21,874 nucleotides of DNA from contig DHHG01000183.1 of NCBI GenBank assembly GCA_002403175.1, positions 1 through 21,874 of the forward strand, read 5' to 3'. This document shows positions 1-7,141 of this stretch, one piece after another (the stretch's first letter is position 1; each line of letters begins with the position of its first letter). Source of the stretch: Syntrophaceae bacterium UBA4778. GTDB lineage: Bacteria > Desulfobacterota > Syntrophia > Syntrophales > UBA4778. The position numbers and the translations under genes were made by a program. The notes under the pieces are model-generated. The model ran no database searches, was not told the origin of the DNA, and saw only the letters and a program-made list of their open reading frames with translations.

Positions 1-10
1 CCACTATTGA

Positions 11-211
11 CGACCGATCTCAATAAATTGGAACAATAGCCAACTGATAAGGCGTTATTTAGATGCAATTCAGAAAGCTATGATTGATTTAGAATTGAAT
101 GATGAACAAAAAAGTAAGCTGCAGGTGTGGTTGAGGTGGGCAAATGAGAAAGCTAATTCACTGGACCCTATTGTTAGTGGAAAAAGAATTCCACATGCAC
201 GTGAAGAGTAA
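11..211 (+). pseudogene. C-terminal part of an unrecognised protein, possibly frameshifted
   Basis: An open frame without an early start runs to TAA at 209-211. It has one internal ATG at 80, which would give only 43 residues. The translation is helical and charged, with LDAIQKAMIDLELNDEQ followed by a tail reading WANEKANSLDPIV, and it looks like genuine protein. A short stretch in another frame just upstream (about 10-39) reads TTDLNKLEQ before a stop, in a similar style. The two may be halves of one gene split by a frameshift, but the window edge prevents a decision. It is the only plus-strand coding signal in the element and could be the end of a cargo gene. No family recognised. Confidence 0.3.
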
Positions 212-508
212 TAGATCTAACCGTTTGTATTAATTATTGATCTTAATAATTATAACCCCATTCCCCTCGCACCCGATAAACACCACTCGATCACATTAGA
301 GAGCTATCGTTATATGGTGAGTTTTAGGCTGATTTGGCTGCGTAATTGAATAAAAAATAAAGAAAATTCATGTCCAAATCATCATTATATTCAATTTTAG
401 CTACTTTCTGATCAAACTTTTATTTCTTCTTTACCTACCTATATCTTTATTAATTAATTATATTTAGCGTGCACGTGCGAATAAAAGAGTTTCCATAAAC
501 TGGTGAAA

Positions 509-535
509 TTGGTCATTGCAAAAATTCAATATAAT
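509..535 (+). promoter_or_regulatory. Candidate promoter for a short plus-strand transcript
   Basis: A perfect TATAAT (-10) lies at 530-535, with a weak TTGGTC (-35) at 509-514 and a short 15-bp spacer. It points toward the strong terminator at 659-690, with no substantial ORF between. Surrounding DNA is AT-rich, so chance -10 boxes are expected. The support is mainly its pairing with the terminator. Confidence 0.25.
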
Positions 536-541
536 ATTCCG

Positions 542-690
542 GTACTTGGCTCCCAGTTATCCTGAGGAGATTGAAAGGATTTGACCAGTTCTGCAAGAGG
601 GAAGGGGTATCGGGTTCCGAAAATAACTGCTATCAACTATAAGGCTGACGATAATTCTGTGCCTGGCTATAAATTAGCCAGGCACTTTTT
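542..690 (+). ncRNA. Candidate small RNA of about 150 nt in the element's 509-bp non-coding stretch
   Basis: Between the plus-strand ORF remnant ending at 211 and the minus-strand gene ending at 721 no convincing gene is seen. The stretch holds a TATAAT at 530-535 and a very strong intrinsic terminator at 659-690, which together delimit a transcript of about 150 nt. A 23-codon TTG-start frame after a GAGGAG at about 563-568 is the only coding possibility and is not compelling. The rest (212-508) is AT-rich, with one AT-only 8-bp inverted repeat at 231-252 and nothing else I can name. The terminator could instead serve a transcript entering from the left. Confidence 0.25.
659..690 (+). terminator. 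Strong intrinsic terminator
   Basis: A perfect 11-bp stem has left arm GTGCCTGGCTA (659-669), a 5-nt loop, and right arm 675-685, followed directly by five T on the plus strand. On the minus strand no T-run follows the stem, so it is polar for plus-strand transcription, although the hairpin could also slow transcripts leaving the minus-strand gene that ends at 721. Confidence 0.85.
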
Positions 691-720
691 GATTATGCTA
701 ATGACTATTTATAATCCGAT

Positions 721-972
721 TCACAGCTTCAAGTAAGGCCGATAAGGGGAATAGGGCTTACTTGGATATTCCGAAAAATAGATTTCCTCTAAAAGATTTT
801 TTAGATGTAAAAGGTTTTTATCTAATTTGATCAAAACTAAATTATATTTGCTGTTCTTGGAATATGCAGAGATAATCTCCTTTTCAAGAGAGTTGAGGCT
901 CTGAAATGTACGTTCAAGATGATTAGCTGCCGCTACATGCCCCTCTTCAGTTAGACTCTTCTTCCTTTTCAT
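721..972 (-). CDS. Small hypothetical protein of the element
   Basis: An 83-residue lysine-rich, helical protein with no recognised family. Residues such as EEGHVAAANHLERTF and LDKNLLHLKNLLEEIYF look amphipathic, and the C-terminal end is rich in Tyr and Pro. The start is taken at 972 because the overlapping upstream ATG at 984 lies inside GGAGATAAAA, which is a good ribosome binding site for the ATG at 972. It lies 24 bp downstream of the primase-helicase stop in the same direction, so it is probably the last gene in that transcript. Function unknown; with the primase, a replication accessory role is possible but not shown. Confidence 0.5.
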   Translation of the reverse strand: MKRKKSLTEEGHVAAANHLERTFQSLNSLEKEIISAYSKNSKYNLVLIKLDKNLLHLKNLLEEIYFSEYPSKPYSPYRPYLKL

Positions 973-996
973 TTTTATCTCCATTTCTTAAATTGG

Positions 997-3576
997 TTAA
1001 TAATCGCCAAACATACGGTTTGTCATTTTAATCCCTTTTTCAGCATAGTCTATCCCTACACCAAATAAGTGTATTCCCATGAATGCGCGCTCATATCCGG
1101 TTTCCTCTTGGGCACGATCTTTTTTGATTTGCGGAAACATTCCCAAGAGAGTTTCATAAAACTTATTACGGCCCAGAGGCCGATTCTTACCCTCAGCGCA
1201 CCATGCCTTATATGCACTCCACATTTTTATTGTGGACTCGTGTTCACATTCAGAAATTTCGCAGCACTCCTTCACGAATAGGAGGACGGGGTTGATTGTT
1301 TCTAGAAGTTTTTCTGTTGAATCTCTGATTTGGCTGCCAACTCTGAACCCACCATTTTTTAGAAGGGAAAAAAGACCATTCATAGCCCAATTAAAAATAC
1401 CCTCGATTTCCTGAATCAAATAAGCCGCGAAGTTTTCAATTATTTCATCTGCGCCAAAACGACGGTTAAATTCCAAAACTAGGACACGCCTTTCGAAGCC
1501 GTGAGTTTTATCTTGAATAACTGGTGCCTCATTCATTGCGATTACCCATTTGGCATACGGTCGATACTGGTATGGTTCGCCATACTTTCGTTCCACAGTC
1601 AAAAGGCTCCCATCAACTACTTGCTTGAAAATTTCAGTTGTTATTGGATCTCTTGCGCCTGTTTCTGTTGCTAAATTTATAAACTTATGTTGAAGGAATT
1701 GGGCACGAAATTGTTTTTGAAGATCGTGAAGAGTCAGTGAAGATAAATTTTGGGTTCCGACCAGAGCAGCCATAACATCAAGCATGGTTGATTTGCCATT
1801 TGCGCCTGTACCAATGAGGAACAAAGCCTTCTGATATCGTGCATCGCGTAAAAAACAATAACCTATAAATTGTTGCAAGATTCCAATTTTGGCAAAATCC
1901 CTATCATCAAAGAAAATGTCCTTTAGAAAACTATCCCATCTTCCTGAATATGCTTGCGGATCATATCTCATAGGTAATTGAACACGGCTATCATACTTGG
2001 GATCATGCGCCAATAATTCCCTCGTGCCCAGATTTAACATTCCATTTTGGACATTTAAGAGCATGATATCGTCTTTCCACTGGTCTTCTTGAAAATTCAC
2101 CATAGCCGAAAGGATCTCCATCACATTGGAAATCCAAGATGCCTGTATTTCATCTTTCATTGTTTGGACGATAATTTGTGCTAAGGCAGTTCTTTTGAAT
2201 TCTTTCCAAAGTCCGTGCTCATAACGATAGAACACGTTATTTGTCGAGCGGAGCGGATGCAGATAAAAGGCCAAATATTTAGCCAAGAGGTGAGGAACAA
2301 AAACAGGTCTCTTTCCTTTTTTTTCGTAAAACTCATGCGGGTCAACCTCTATGGGGGCGGGGAGTTTGTTAATGTTTTGCAGATTGAGATTTCCCCCAGT
2401 TGGGATAGGAAGAGCTTGCATTATGCCAGTACCTGTTTGTCGGGGAGGTTTCCAATTTGGATCAAATCCCTGACAAAACTCGGCCAAGCTCTTTTCGCCA
2501 GAAATCTGGTAACGTGCTTCCTTCCATGTACGGCGTTTGCAAGATGAATGAAAACATTGATAGGTAATCGCTCCTTCACGGGGCACTACAATAGACGACT
2601 CTCTCAGACCATGCTCAGGATTGAAGATGCAGCGTTCCAATCGGTAAATAGATCTGGTCCCGTCATCTTTGATATCAAAACTTAATCCAAAATGAGTCAG
2701 GTATTTTTCCATATCGAGTGGTCCTAACTCGTTGCGGGTCATCGGCCTGATTGGTCCAGAACTGTGGTTAGGAACTTGAGTTTCAATCGGTAATGGAGCC
2801 TGCACCTTGTCCGGAACAGGAGCTTTACCAGCCAGAGCTTTTAAAAGATCAAGACCTGTGATTGAAACATCTTTTAGAAGAGTAGGTTGTCCAGATAAAA
2901 TACAGCTTAAACGATGTGGTCGGCTCGTTATTGAATCCCCTTTGCGGGCGGTTGTTCCGTAGAGCTTCCAGATCCGAGAGGGATTGAATACCGATAGATC
3001 AATGTCTATCTGTTCGCTATCGAATTTAGCATGGATCGCGGAGAGCGCATCTCGAATGAGGCTGATCATCTCTTCTGTATTGCTCAAATCAGGAAGACGG
3101 TAAAGAATATGATAACCATTCCCTGAAAAACCGCGAATACCTCGACAAAATCCTAGTTCAATTTCTAGATAGTTAACAATTTTACGTGCTGTATTTTCAC
3201 AGGCTTTCAGTTCATCTTCTGAGGAAGATATTCCAGATGGGCGCTTCGGGTCCAGATCGATGGGTAACCATCGGATGCACTCTATATATTGATCGGACGT
3301 CGAAATGCCTTTTGCTGGAACGATCAGCCGATTAGCTGCCCGGGCAATTAAGACAGGATTGACTGGATTGAGTGTAAAATAGACACCTCTGGCCTGTGAT
3401 TCTTCTAATACTCTGGCTGCCAGTAAAAATTGTTCGGCGTTATCGAAATAACCGTGAACAATTCCCGAATTTCCTGGAAAGCCTTCCCAGTAAGGCGATT
3501 TCCCGTGTACCCCAAGAGCTCGGATTTCGCAGACCTCGCCGGGCTCAAAGAAAAGAGTAAAGATGTTCTCCATCAT
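997..3576 (-). CDS. Primase-helicase: AEP-type primase fused to D5/P4-like SF3 helicase
   Basis: An 859-aa replication protein. Residues about 40-230 look like an archaeo-eukaryotic (PrimPol-type) primase: DLD at 107-109 for metal binding, SGNGYH at 151-156, and a third acidic and lysine region, DIDLSVFNPSRIWK, at 191-204. A zinc-binding-like segment follows, with Cys316 and Cys341/His343/Cys346. Residues about 425-710 are a D5_N plus superfamily 3 helicase region, with Walker A GTGANGKST at 589-597 and sensor region AMNEAP at 680-685. The C-terminus looks like the D5-type winged helix. Such proteins prime and unwind at the origin of satellites and integrative plasmids. The start at 3576 is chosen because its ATG overlaps the HTH gene's TGA (ATGA), implying coupled translation; the longer frame to 3651 lies inside the HTH gene. 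Confidence 0.88.
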   Translation of the reverse strand: MMENIFTLFFEPGEVCEIRALGVHGKSPYWEGFPGNSGIVHGYFDNAEQFLLAARVLEESQARGVYFTLNPVNPVLIARAANRLIVPAKGISTSDQYIECIRWLPIDLDPKRPSGISSSEDELKACENTARKIVNYLEIELGFCRGIRGFSGNGYHILYRLPDLSNTEEMISLIRDALSAIHAKFDSEQIDIDLSVFNPSRIWKLYGTTARKGDSITSRPHRLSCILSGQPTLLKDVSITGLDLLKALAGKAPVPDKVQAPLPIETQVPNHSSGPIRPMTRNELGPLDMEKYLTHFGLSFDIKDDGTRSIYRLERCIFNPEHGLRESSIVVPREGAITYQCFHSSCKRRTWKEARYQISGEKSLAEFCQGFDPNWKPPRQTGTGIMQALPIPTGGNLNLQNINKLPAPIEVDPHEFYEKKGKRPVFVPHLLAKYLAFYLHPLRSTNNVFYRYEHGLWKEFKRTALAQIIVQTMKDEIQASWISNVMEILSAMVNFQEDQWKDDIMLLNVQNGMLNLGTRELLAHDPKYDSRVQLPMRYDPQAYSGRWDSFLKDIFFDDRDFAKIGILQQFIGYCFLRDARYQKALFLIGTGANGKSTMLDVMAALVGTQNLSSLTLHDLQKQFRAQFLQHKFINLATETGARDPITTEIFKQVVDGSLLTVERKYGEPYQYRPYAKWVIAMNEAPVIQDKTHGFERRVLVLEFNRRFGADEIIENFAAYLIQEIEGIFNWAMNGLFSLLKNGGFRVGSQIRDSTEKLLETINPVLLFVKECCEISECEHESTIKMWSAYKAWCAEGKNRPLGRNKFYETLLGMFPQIKKDRAQEETGYERAFMGIHLFGVGIDYAEKGIKMTNRMFGDY

Positions 3577-3776
3577 CCCCTCGTGCGGACTGGTTTTTCT
3601 AGGAGCCACGCAAGGACGTCTGCGTAGCGGTAATATGCACGACGACCACATAGAAAATAGGGAGGACCTTTTCCAGCGGATGCATAATTAGCTAAAGTTT
3701 TGGGCTTGAGCCCTGGGAAATAATCGGCTGCCTTCTCTCTGGCAAAAACCTCAGGCTTTAGGTCTTTCTCTGTCAT
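3573..3776 (-). CDS. Small HTH protein, AlpA/excisionase-like
   Basis: A 67-aa protein with a MerR/AlpA-type (HTH_17) helix-turn-helix: residues 13-32 cover the helix pair (EKAADYFPGLKPKTLANY), followed by a wing with GKGPPYFLCGRRAYYRYADV and a final ADVLAWL helix. Proteins of this fold in integrative elements act as excisionase or as activator of int and replication genes. The start at 3776 is set by AGGAGG at 3784-3789 on the minus strand; the frame extends to 3857 but lacks a comparable site there. It overlaps the primase start (ATGA at 3573-3576). Two palindromes lie just upstream and are its likely binding sites. Confidence 0.75.
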   Translation of the reverse strand: MTEKDLKPEVFAREKAADYFPGLKPKTLANYASAGKGPPYFLCGRRAYYRYADVLAWLLEKPVRTRG

Positions 3777-3833
3777 GTATGTTCCTCCTAGATTTTGTTG
3801 AAGCGAAATTAATCTAAGGGGAACCCTAAAGCG

Positions 3834-3874
3834 ATACGTATAACCAAACTTTTTCAAGGGGGTGATATACGTAT
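3834..3874. promoter_or_regulatory. Paired palindromic operator candidates upstream of the HTH gene
   Basis: The palindrome ATACGTAT occurs at 3834-3841 and again at 3867-3874. The second is extended to TATACGTATA, and both are followed by AA. They are 33 bp apart, about three helical turns, in the short gap between the unknown 296-aa gene and the HTH gene. This arrangement suggests two dimers binding the same face of DNA, probably the HTH protein controlling its own transcript or bending DNA for excision. Assignment to that protein is inference. Confidence 0.5.
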
Positions 3875-3899
3875 AAGAAGGGCGAGAATAGAAGGGAGA

Positions 3900-4790
3900 T
3901 TATTCTTTGGGAAGAAAAAGCATATCCTCTAAGGACGGGAAAAAATGATGGCAAAGAGCTTTTTCTGAAACGTTCTGTCTTTCGCAATAGACCAAGAGAC
4001 TCTGTTCGGCGTTCACAGCGGTTTCAATAGAATATTTTTCTTGATTAGGCCTTTGAAATATCGGGGTAGTTATTGGTGCACTATAGTTAAATCGGCATTC
4101 ATTGTAAAATGTGCTCATTCCCTTCATAATGCCCTCGTTTTCAAAATATGCTGTGATATCTTTTGACTTAAGTGCTATTCTTTCGCCATCAAAGTCATAA
4201 CTTTTTATATCTTGTTCGAACAAGAACTCGCCTATTTTGGCGTATGGAGGAGTCCCCTTTTTTCGAGCTAGGGATGTTTCTTTCAAATGAGTGCAAAGAA
4301 ACTGGATTAAGAAATACAAGGGATAATCAGGTACTCGGTGCTGTGGAAAAGTTTGTTCTGAAAAATCCAGCTTCCTGTAGAAATCCTCATAATTCAGATC
4401 AGGATCAACTTCCACGTACGATATGGCTTTTTCGATTACTTCTTGATCCGATAATATTTTAGTATAGCGCTCTATTTCTTTTTGCAGCTCCGCGTCATTG
4501 CCTTTAATGCATTGATCCATGACGAATCTTTTTGCTTCTTCAGATTTGCTCATTGAGCTTTCGTTTAGACCGATATAATTTCTGAATGCACGTGTAACGT
4601 CAATCAACCCTTTCTTAAAGTCATTTGGCTCTTTTCTCTCAATATAATAATCTTGCAATCTACGATAAATTCTCAATCCACATTGAAGAAGGTCGATTCC
4701 AATTGCTTCGATAATCTTCTCTGTTACTTCTTTACCCCTTTTTATATCAGGCTGATCGTTAAGGGCTCCCTCACTATTTGCTTCAGGCAT
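3900..4790 (-). CDS. Unrecognised 296-aa protein between integrase and HTH gene
   Basis: Starts 4 bp after the integrase stop, with AAAGGGAG at good spacing inside the integrase's last codons, so it is translated with int. The protein is soluble, mostly helical and acidic-to-neutral, with no signal peptide or membrane segment. Visible features are a helical middle part (SKSEEAKRFVMDQC, DAELQKEIERYTKIL), an aromatic stretch YPLYFLIQFLCTHL at about 155-168, and a Cys/His segment ERQNVSEKALCHHFF near the C-terminus. I do not recognise a family and see no catalytic motif. The position suggests a role in integration control or element maintenance, but cargo is equally possible. Confidence 0.7.
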   Translation of the reverse strand: MPEANSEGALNDQPDIKRGKEVTEKIIEAIGIDLLQCGLRIYRRLQDYYIERKEPNDFKKGLIDVTRAFRNYIGLNESSMSKSEEAKRFVMDQCIKGNDAELQKEIERYTKILSDQEVIEKAISYVEVDPDLNYEDFYRKLDFSEQTFPQHRVPDYPLYFLIQFLCTHLKETSLARKKGTPPYAKIGEFLFEQDIKSYDFDGERIALKSKDITAYFENEGIMKGMSTFYNECRFNYSAPITTPIFQRPNQEKYSIETAVNAEQSLLVYCERQNVSEKALCHHFFPSLEDMLFLPKE

Positions 4791-4794
4791 TCTT

Positions 4795-6027
4795 TTACTC
4801 CCTTTCAGCTTTCTGTTTGGATCTGATTCTTTTCATCCCCGTTTCAGAAAAAATCTTGGCCATCCTGTTGACAGCACTTTTTTTGTGATCGGGGATCAGA
4901 TGGCTATACCGTTCAGTCATTGCTATGCTCTTGTGGCCCATGAGTTCCTTAATTGTATAAAGAGGAGTGCCCTGAAGGGCCAGCCACGATGCAAATGTGT
5001 GCCGCAGGGAATGGAAAACAACACGTTGCACTGAGTCTTTTGTGTCCAGGCCCTTATTGAAATTAAGTTTATCAACGACACGATCGAAGGTTCTCGAAAC
5101 CTCTTTTTGCTTCGATCCATTTTCATTAGAGAAGATCAGGCATGCTTGAATATTCACAAGATCGTCCTTTCCAACCGCTCCAACCGCTTGCTTTTTCAAC
5201 TCTTCATTTCTACGTTTGAGCATACTTTTGACTTGGGGCGTCATGAACGCCGCTCGGCTTTCACTATTCTTGGGGTCCCTGATTTGAATAACCTCGGTTT
5301 CAAAATTAATATCGTGCCACGTAAGAGACGCAATCTCCCCGAAACGCAAGCCGCAGTGAAGTGAAAGTAGGGCTTCATCGTGAAGCTGTGGGCTTCGCTT
5401 TTGGACAGCATCAAGCAGATTTTTTGCTTCTTTCTGTGATAGGAATCGCAGACGTCGATTATTGATTCTAGGAAAGATAACCCTCTTGGTCGGGATGTTT
5501 CCGTTGTAAAGATCCAAAGCGATCGCCTTATTGTAAATGGTGCGAATCAAAGACAGAATCAGGTGAATGCTTTTCGGCTTGAGATTTTTTTCTTTAAGCT
5601 GGTCTTTAAGGTTCTCGAGATCCAGTGGGGTGATGTCCTGCAATAACTTCCCCCCGAGCGGAACGGCTATATGCAGATCATATCGGCTCTTCTCTGCACC
5701 TGTACTTTTGGTGTTACTCGCGGCCCAGGTAAAATAATGATTGGCAGCCTCTTCGAGGGTGATCAAATGATCTTTCTTTTGCTGAATAGTAATGTTTTCA
5801 TTTCCGAGCCGCACATTTCGCATCCGCTCCGCGCGGATTTGAGCAGCATAAGCTGCGGTGATCCCTTCGGATTTCCAGCCGATCTTCTCCCAGATTTTTT
5901 TCCCCCTTAAATCCTTGTAGCTGATATCAAAGCACTGATCGGGTTTCCCATCGATCCGGGAGCGCGTATCGCTCACCCTATAATAGACACCCTGAAAACG
6001 CTTGATATTGACCCGTTTCGCTGGCAT
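4795..6027 (-). CDS. Tyrosine site-specific recombinase (integrase)
   Basis: A 410-aa phage-type integrase. The N-terminal part (about 1-80) is an arm-binding-type domain, residues about 88-180 form the SAM-like core-binding domain (LEEAANHYF, SIHLILSLIRTIYNKAIAL), and about 195-390 is the catalytic domain. All catalytic residues are visible: Arg228 (CGLRFGE), Lys253 (DPKNSESR), His339-x-x-Arg342 (HSLRH), His365 (LMGHKS) and nucleophile Tyr374 (ERYSH). It should therefore be active. It would integrate and excise the element at the tRNA-fMet site 180 bp upstream. An AGGTG precedes the start at 6027. The next gene follows after 4 bp. Confidence 0.95.
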   Translation of the reverse strand: MPAKRVNIKRFQGVYYRVSDTRSRIDGKPDQCFDISYKDLRGKKIWEKIGWKSEGITAAYAAQIRAERMRNVRLGNENITIQQKKDHLITLEEAANHYFTWAASNTKSTGAEKSRYDLHIAVPLGGKLLQDITPLDLENLKDQLKEKNLKPKSIHLILSLIRTIYNKAIALDLYNGNIPTKRVIFPRINNRRLRFLSQKEAKNLLDAVQKRSPQLHDEALLSLHCGLRFGEIASLTWHDINFETEVIQIRDPKNSESRAAFMTPQVKSMLKRRNEELKKQAVGAVGKDDLVNIQACLIFSNENGSKQKEVSRTFDRVVDKLNFNKGLDTKDSVQRVVFHSLRHTFASWLALQGTPLYTIKELMGHKSIAMTERYSHLIPDHKKSAVNRMAKIFSETGMKRIRSKQKAERE

Positions 6028-6076
6028 AATGCACCTATTTTCTGGCTAAAATAACGGCAGGGCATCGCAGTCTGGT

Positions 6077-6162
6077 GCTACCCTATTGCTACCCTGGCGC
6101 GGGATTTTTGGGGTATTTTAAGGGATGTTCGGGAAAAGTCAACAATAAATAGTAAACAATAA
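6077..6162. repeat. Direct repeats between int and the tRNA fragment, candidate arm-type recombinase sites
   Basis: GCTACCCT occurs at 6077-6084 and 6088-6095, 11 bp apart and so on one DNA face. A second pair, AACAATAA, occurs at 6141-6148 and 6155-6162, 14 bp apart. Both lie in the non-coding gap between the integrase start and the attachment site, where arm-binding sites for the integrase N-terminal domain, or excisionase sites, are expected. Assignment is inference from position. Confidence 0.4.
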
Positions 6163-6210
6163 TGAACAGTTGTGACGTTGAGGGATTTTGGGGGAATCGT
6201 CTAGAAGGAG

Positions 6211-6255
6211 CTCATAACCCAAAGGTCAGAGGTTCAAATCCTCTCCCCGCTACCA
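6211..6255 (+). other. attR: 3' fragment of initiator tRNA-Met (CAU)
   Basis: The sequence from the anticodon loop CTCATAA (6211-6217) to the CCA end (6253-6255) matches an initiator tRNA. It includes the CCC anticodon-stem strand, a variable loop AAGGTC, a perfect T arm with AGAGG pairing CCTCT around TTCAAAT, and the acceptor strand CCCCGCT, then A and CCA. The sequence to the left does not supply the D arm, the acceptor 5' strand or the GGG anticodon strand, so this is not a functional tRNA. It is the remnant expected at the distal end of an element that recombined in the anticodon loop. The gene's own terminator follows. Confidence 0.85.
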
Positions 6256-6268
6256 AAGATTTAAAGGG

Positions 6269-6297
6269 GGACTTAACGAATTCGTTAAGTCCTTTTT
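6269..6297 (+). terminator. Intrinsic terminator of the original tRNA gene
   Basis: A perfect palindrome with 12-bp half-sites GGACTTAACGAA (6269-6280) and its complement (6281-6292) is followed by five T. It lies 13 bp past the CCA end of the tRNA fragment, as expected for the native tRNA terminator. Confidence 0.85.
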
Positions 6298-6376
6298 GTT
6301 TATGTTGTCAACCTTCACGTCATAGAATTGTTTGGATTTCTAGTACTTTCAGCATGCAATAATAGGGAATAGAACA

Positions 6377-7049
6377 ATGGCGAGACCACCACAGGACCCT
6401 CAAATTAGAATAAATCAGATTCTGGATGCCGCAGAGGACCTATTTCATTCAAACGGTTATCATAAAACAAAGGTAAGTAATATTGTAAAAAGGATCGGAG
6501 TAACACAGGGTACATTCTATTACTATTTCAACTCCAAGGAGGAATTAATTGGAGCCCTGATAAACCGTCGATTATCCAAATTTGGTGCGGATATGGAAAA
6601 GATGGTGTCATCAAGTCAAATTGAGCCGGATCAAAAAATTTCATTGATGGTATCATTAGTTTATAAAACGATTCGACTTAAGAAGGGTTTTTTTCTTGAT
6701 TATTTGTATAGCGATCAATATCTGCATTTTATAGATAAATTTTTCCGACAGTCTAAAAAGATCCTTGCCCCATTCCTTCTTCGTATTCTTGAAGAGGGCT
6801 GCCATAAGAAAATCTTTAAGGTTCTTCAAAAAGAAATCAACATTGAAATATATGACAGCGGTGATGCAATGTTTTGTCGAAGCCCTTTACAGTCATGAGC
6901 CTGATGAAATTTTATCAATTCATTCAATGCTTGTGGACGACCTGCTTGAAAAGGCTTTAGGGGTTCGTGAAGGAGCTTTGGGAATAAACTGGGAACCGTT
7001 AATGAGCGGCAAACCCGTGAGAAACCGATCGGTTGTCCGGAAAAGCTGA
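6377..7049 (+). pseudogene. TetR/AcrR-family regulator, frameshifted near its C-terminus
   Basis: The first frame gives a TetR N-terminal DNA-binding domain at residues about 10-57 (RINQILDAAEDLFHSNGY, then GVTQGTFYYYFNSKEEL) and most of the ligand domain, then stops at 6898 in unrelated residues. The third frame continues the protein naturally: VEALYSHEPDEILSIHSMLVDDLL, ending at 7049. Removing one T from the TTTT run at 6872-6875 joins them to read DAMFVEALYSHEP, giving about 223 aa, a normal TetR length. The DNA-binding domain is intact, so a shortened 173-aa product could still be made. A sequencing error in the T-run is the alternative, but the neighbours are also broken. Its target is unknown. 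Confidence 0.75.
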
Positions 7050-7141
7050 TATCAAATCGCATTCAAAGTGAACAGTACCCAGCAGCTCAGAAAAACTATT
7101 TTCAAAGCTGCTGGTGCAAAAAAATAAAGCCTTGAATCTGG

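Larger units (their letters stand above)
1..6255. mobile_element. Right end of an integrative element inserted at an initiator tRNA gene (left end outside window)
   Basis: Seen: a tyrosine integrase gene whose start lies about 180 bp from a 3' fragment of tRNA-fMet, followed on the same strand by a 296-aa unknown, a small AlpA/excisionase-like HTH gene, a primase-SF3 helicase and a small ORF. The stretch is visibly more AT-rich than the DNA to its right. Known: integrases of this type recombine within tRNA genes, leaving an intact restored tRNA at one end and a 3' fragment at the other. The fragment here is in plus orientation and supplies the right junction, so the intact tRNA should lie to the left of the window. 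No second copy of the tRNA 3' end is visible in bases 1-720, so the left boundary is not included. The int-HTH-primase set is that of P4-like satellites or integrative plasmids. No capsid, packaging or conjugation gene is visible here. Confidence 0.8.

Noticed and set aside
231..252. AT-only 8-bp inverted repeat TAATTATT/AATAATTA as a terminator
   Set aside because: No T-run follows and the region is very AT-rich, so it is likely chance.
6180..6255. A complete functional tRNA-fMet gene
   Set aside because: The left half lacks an acceptor 5' strand pairing CCCCGC, a D arm, and the GGG strand of the anticodon stem.
6162..6362. Plus-strand open frame of 66 codons over the tRNA fragment
   Set aside because: It runs through the tRNA 3' fragment and its terminator hairpin; the reading frame is incidental.
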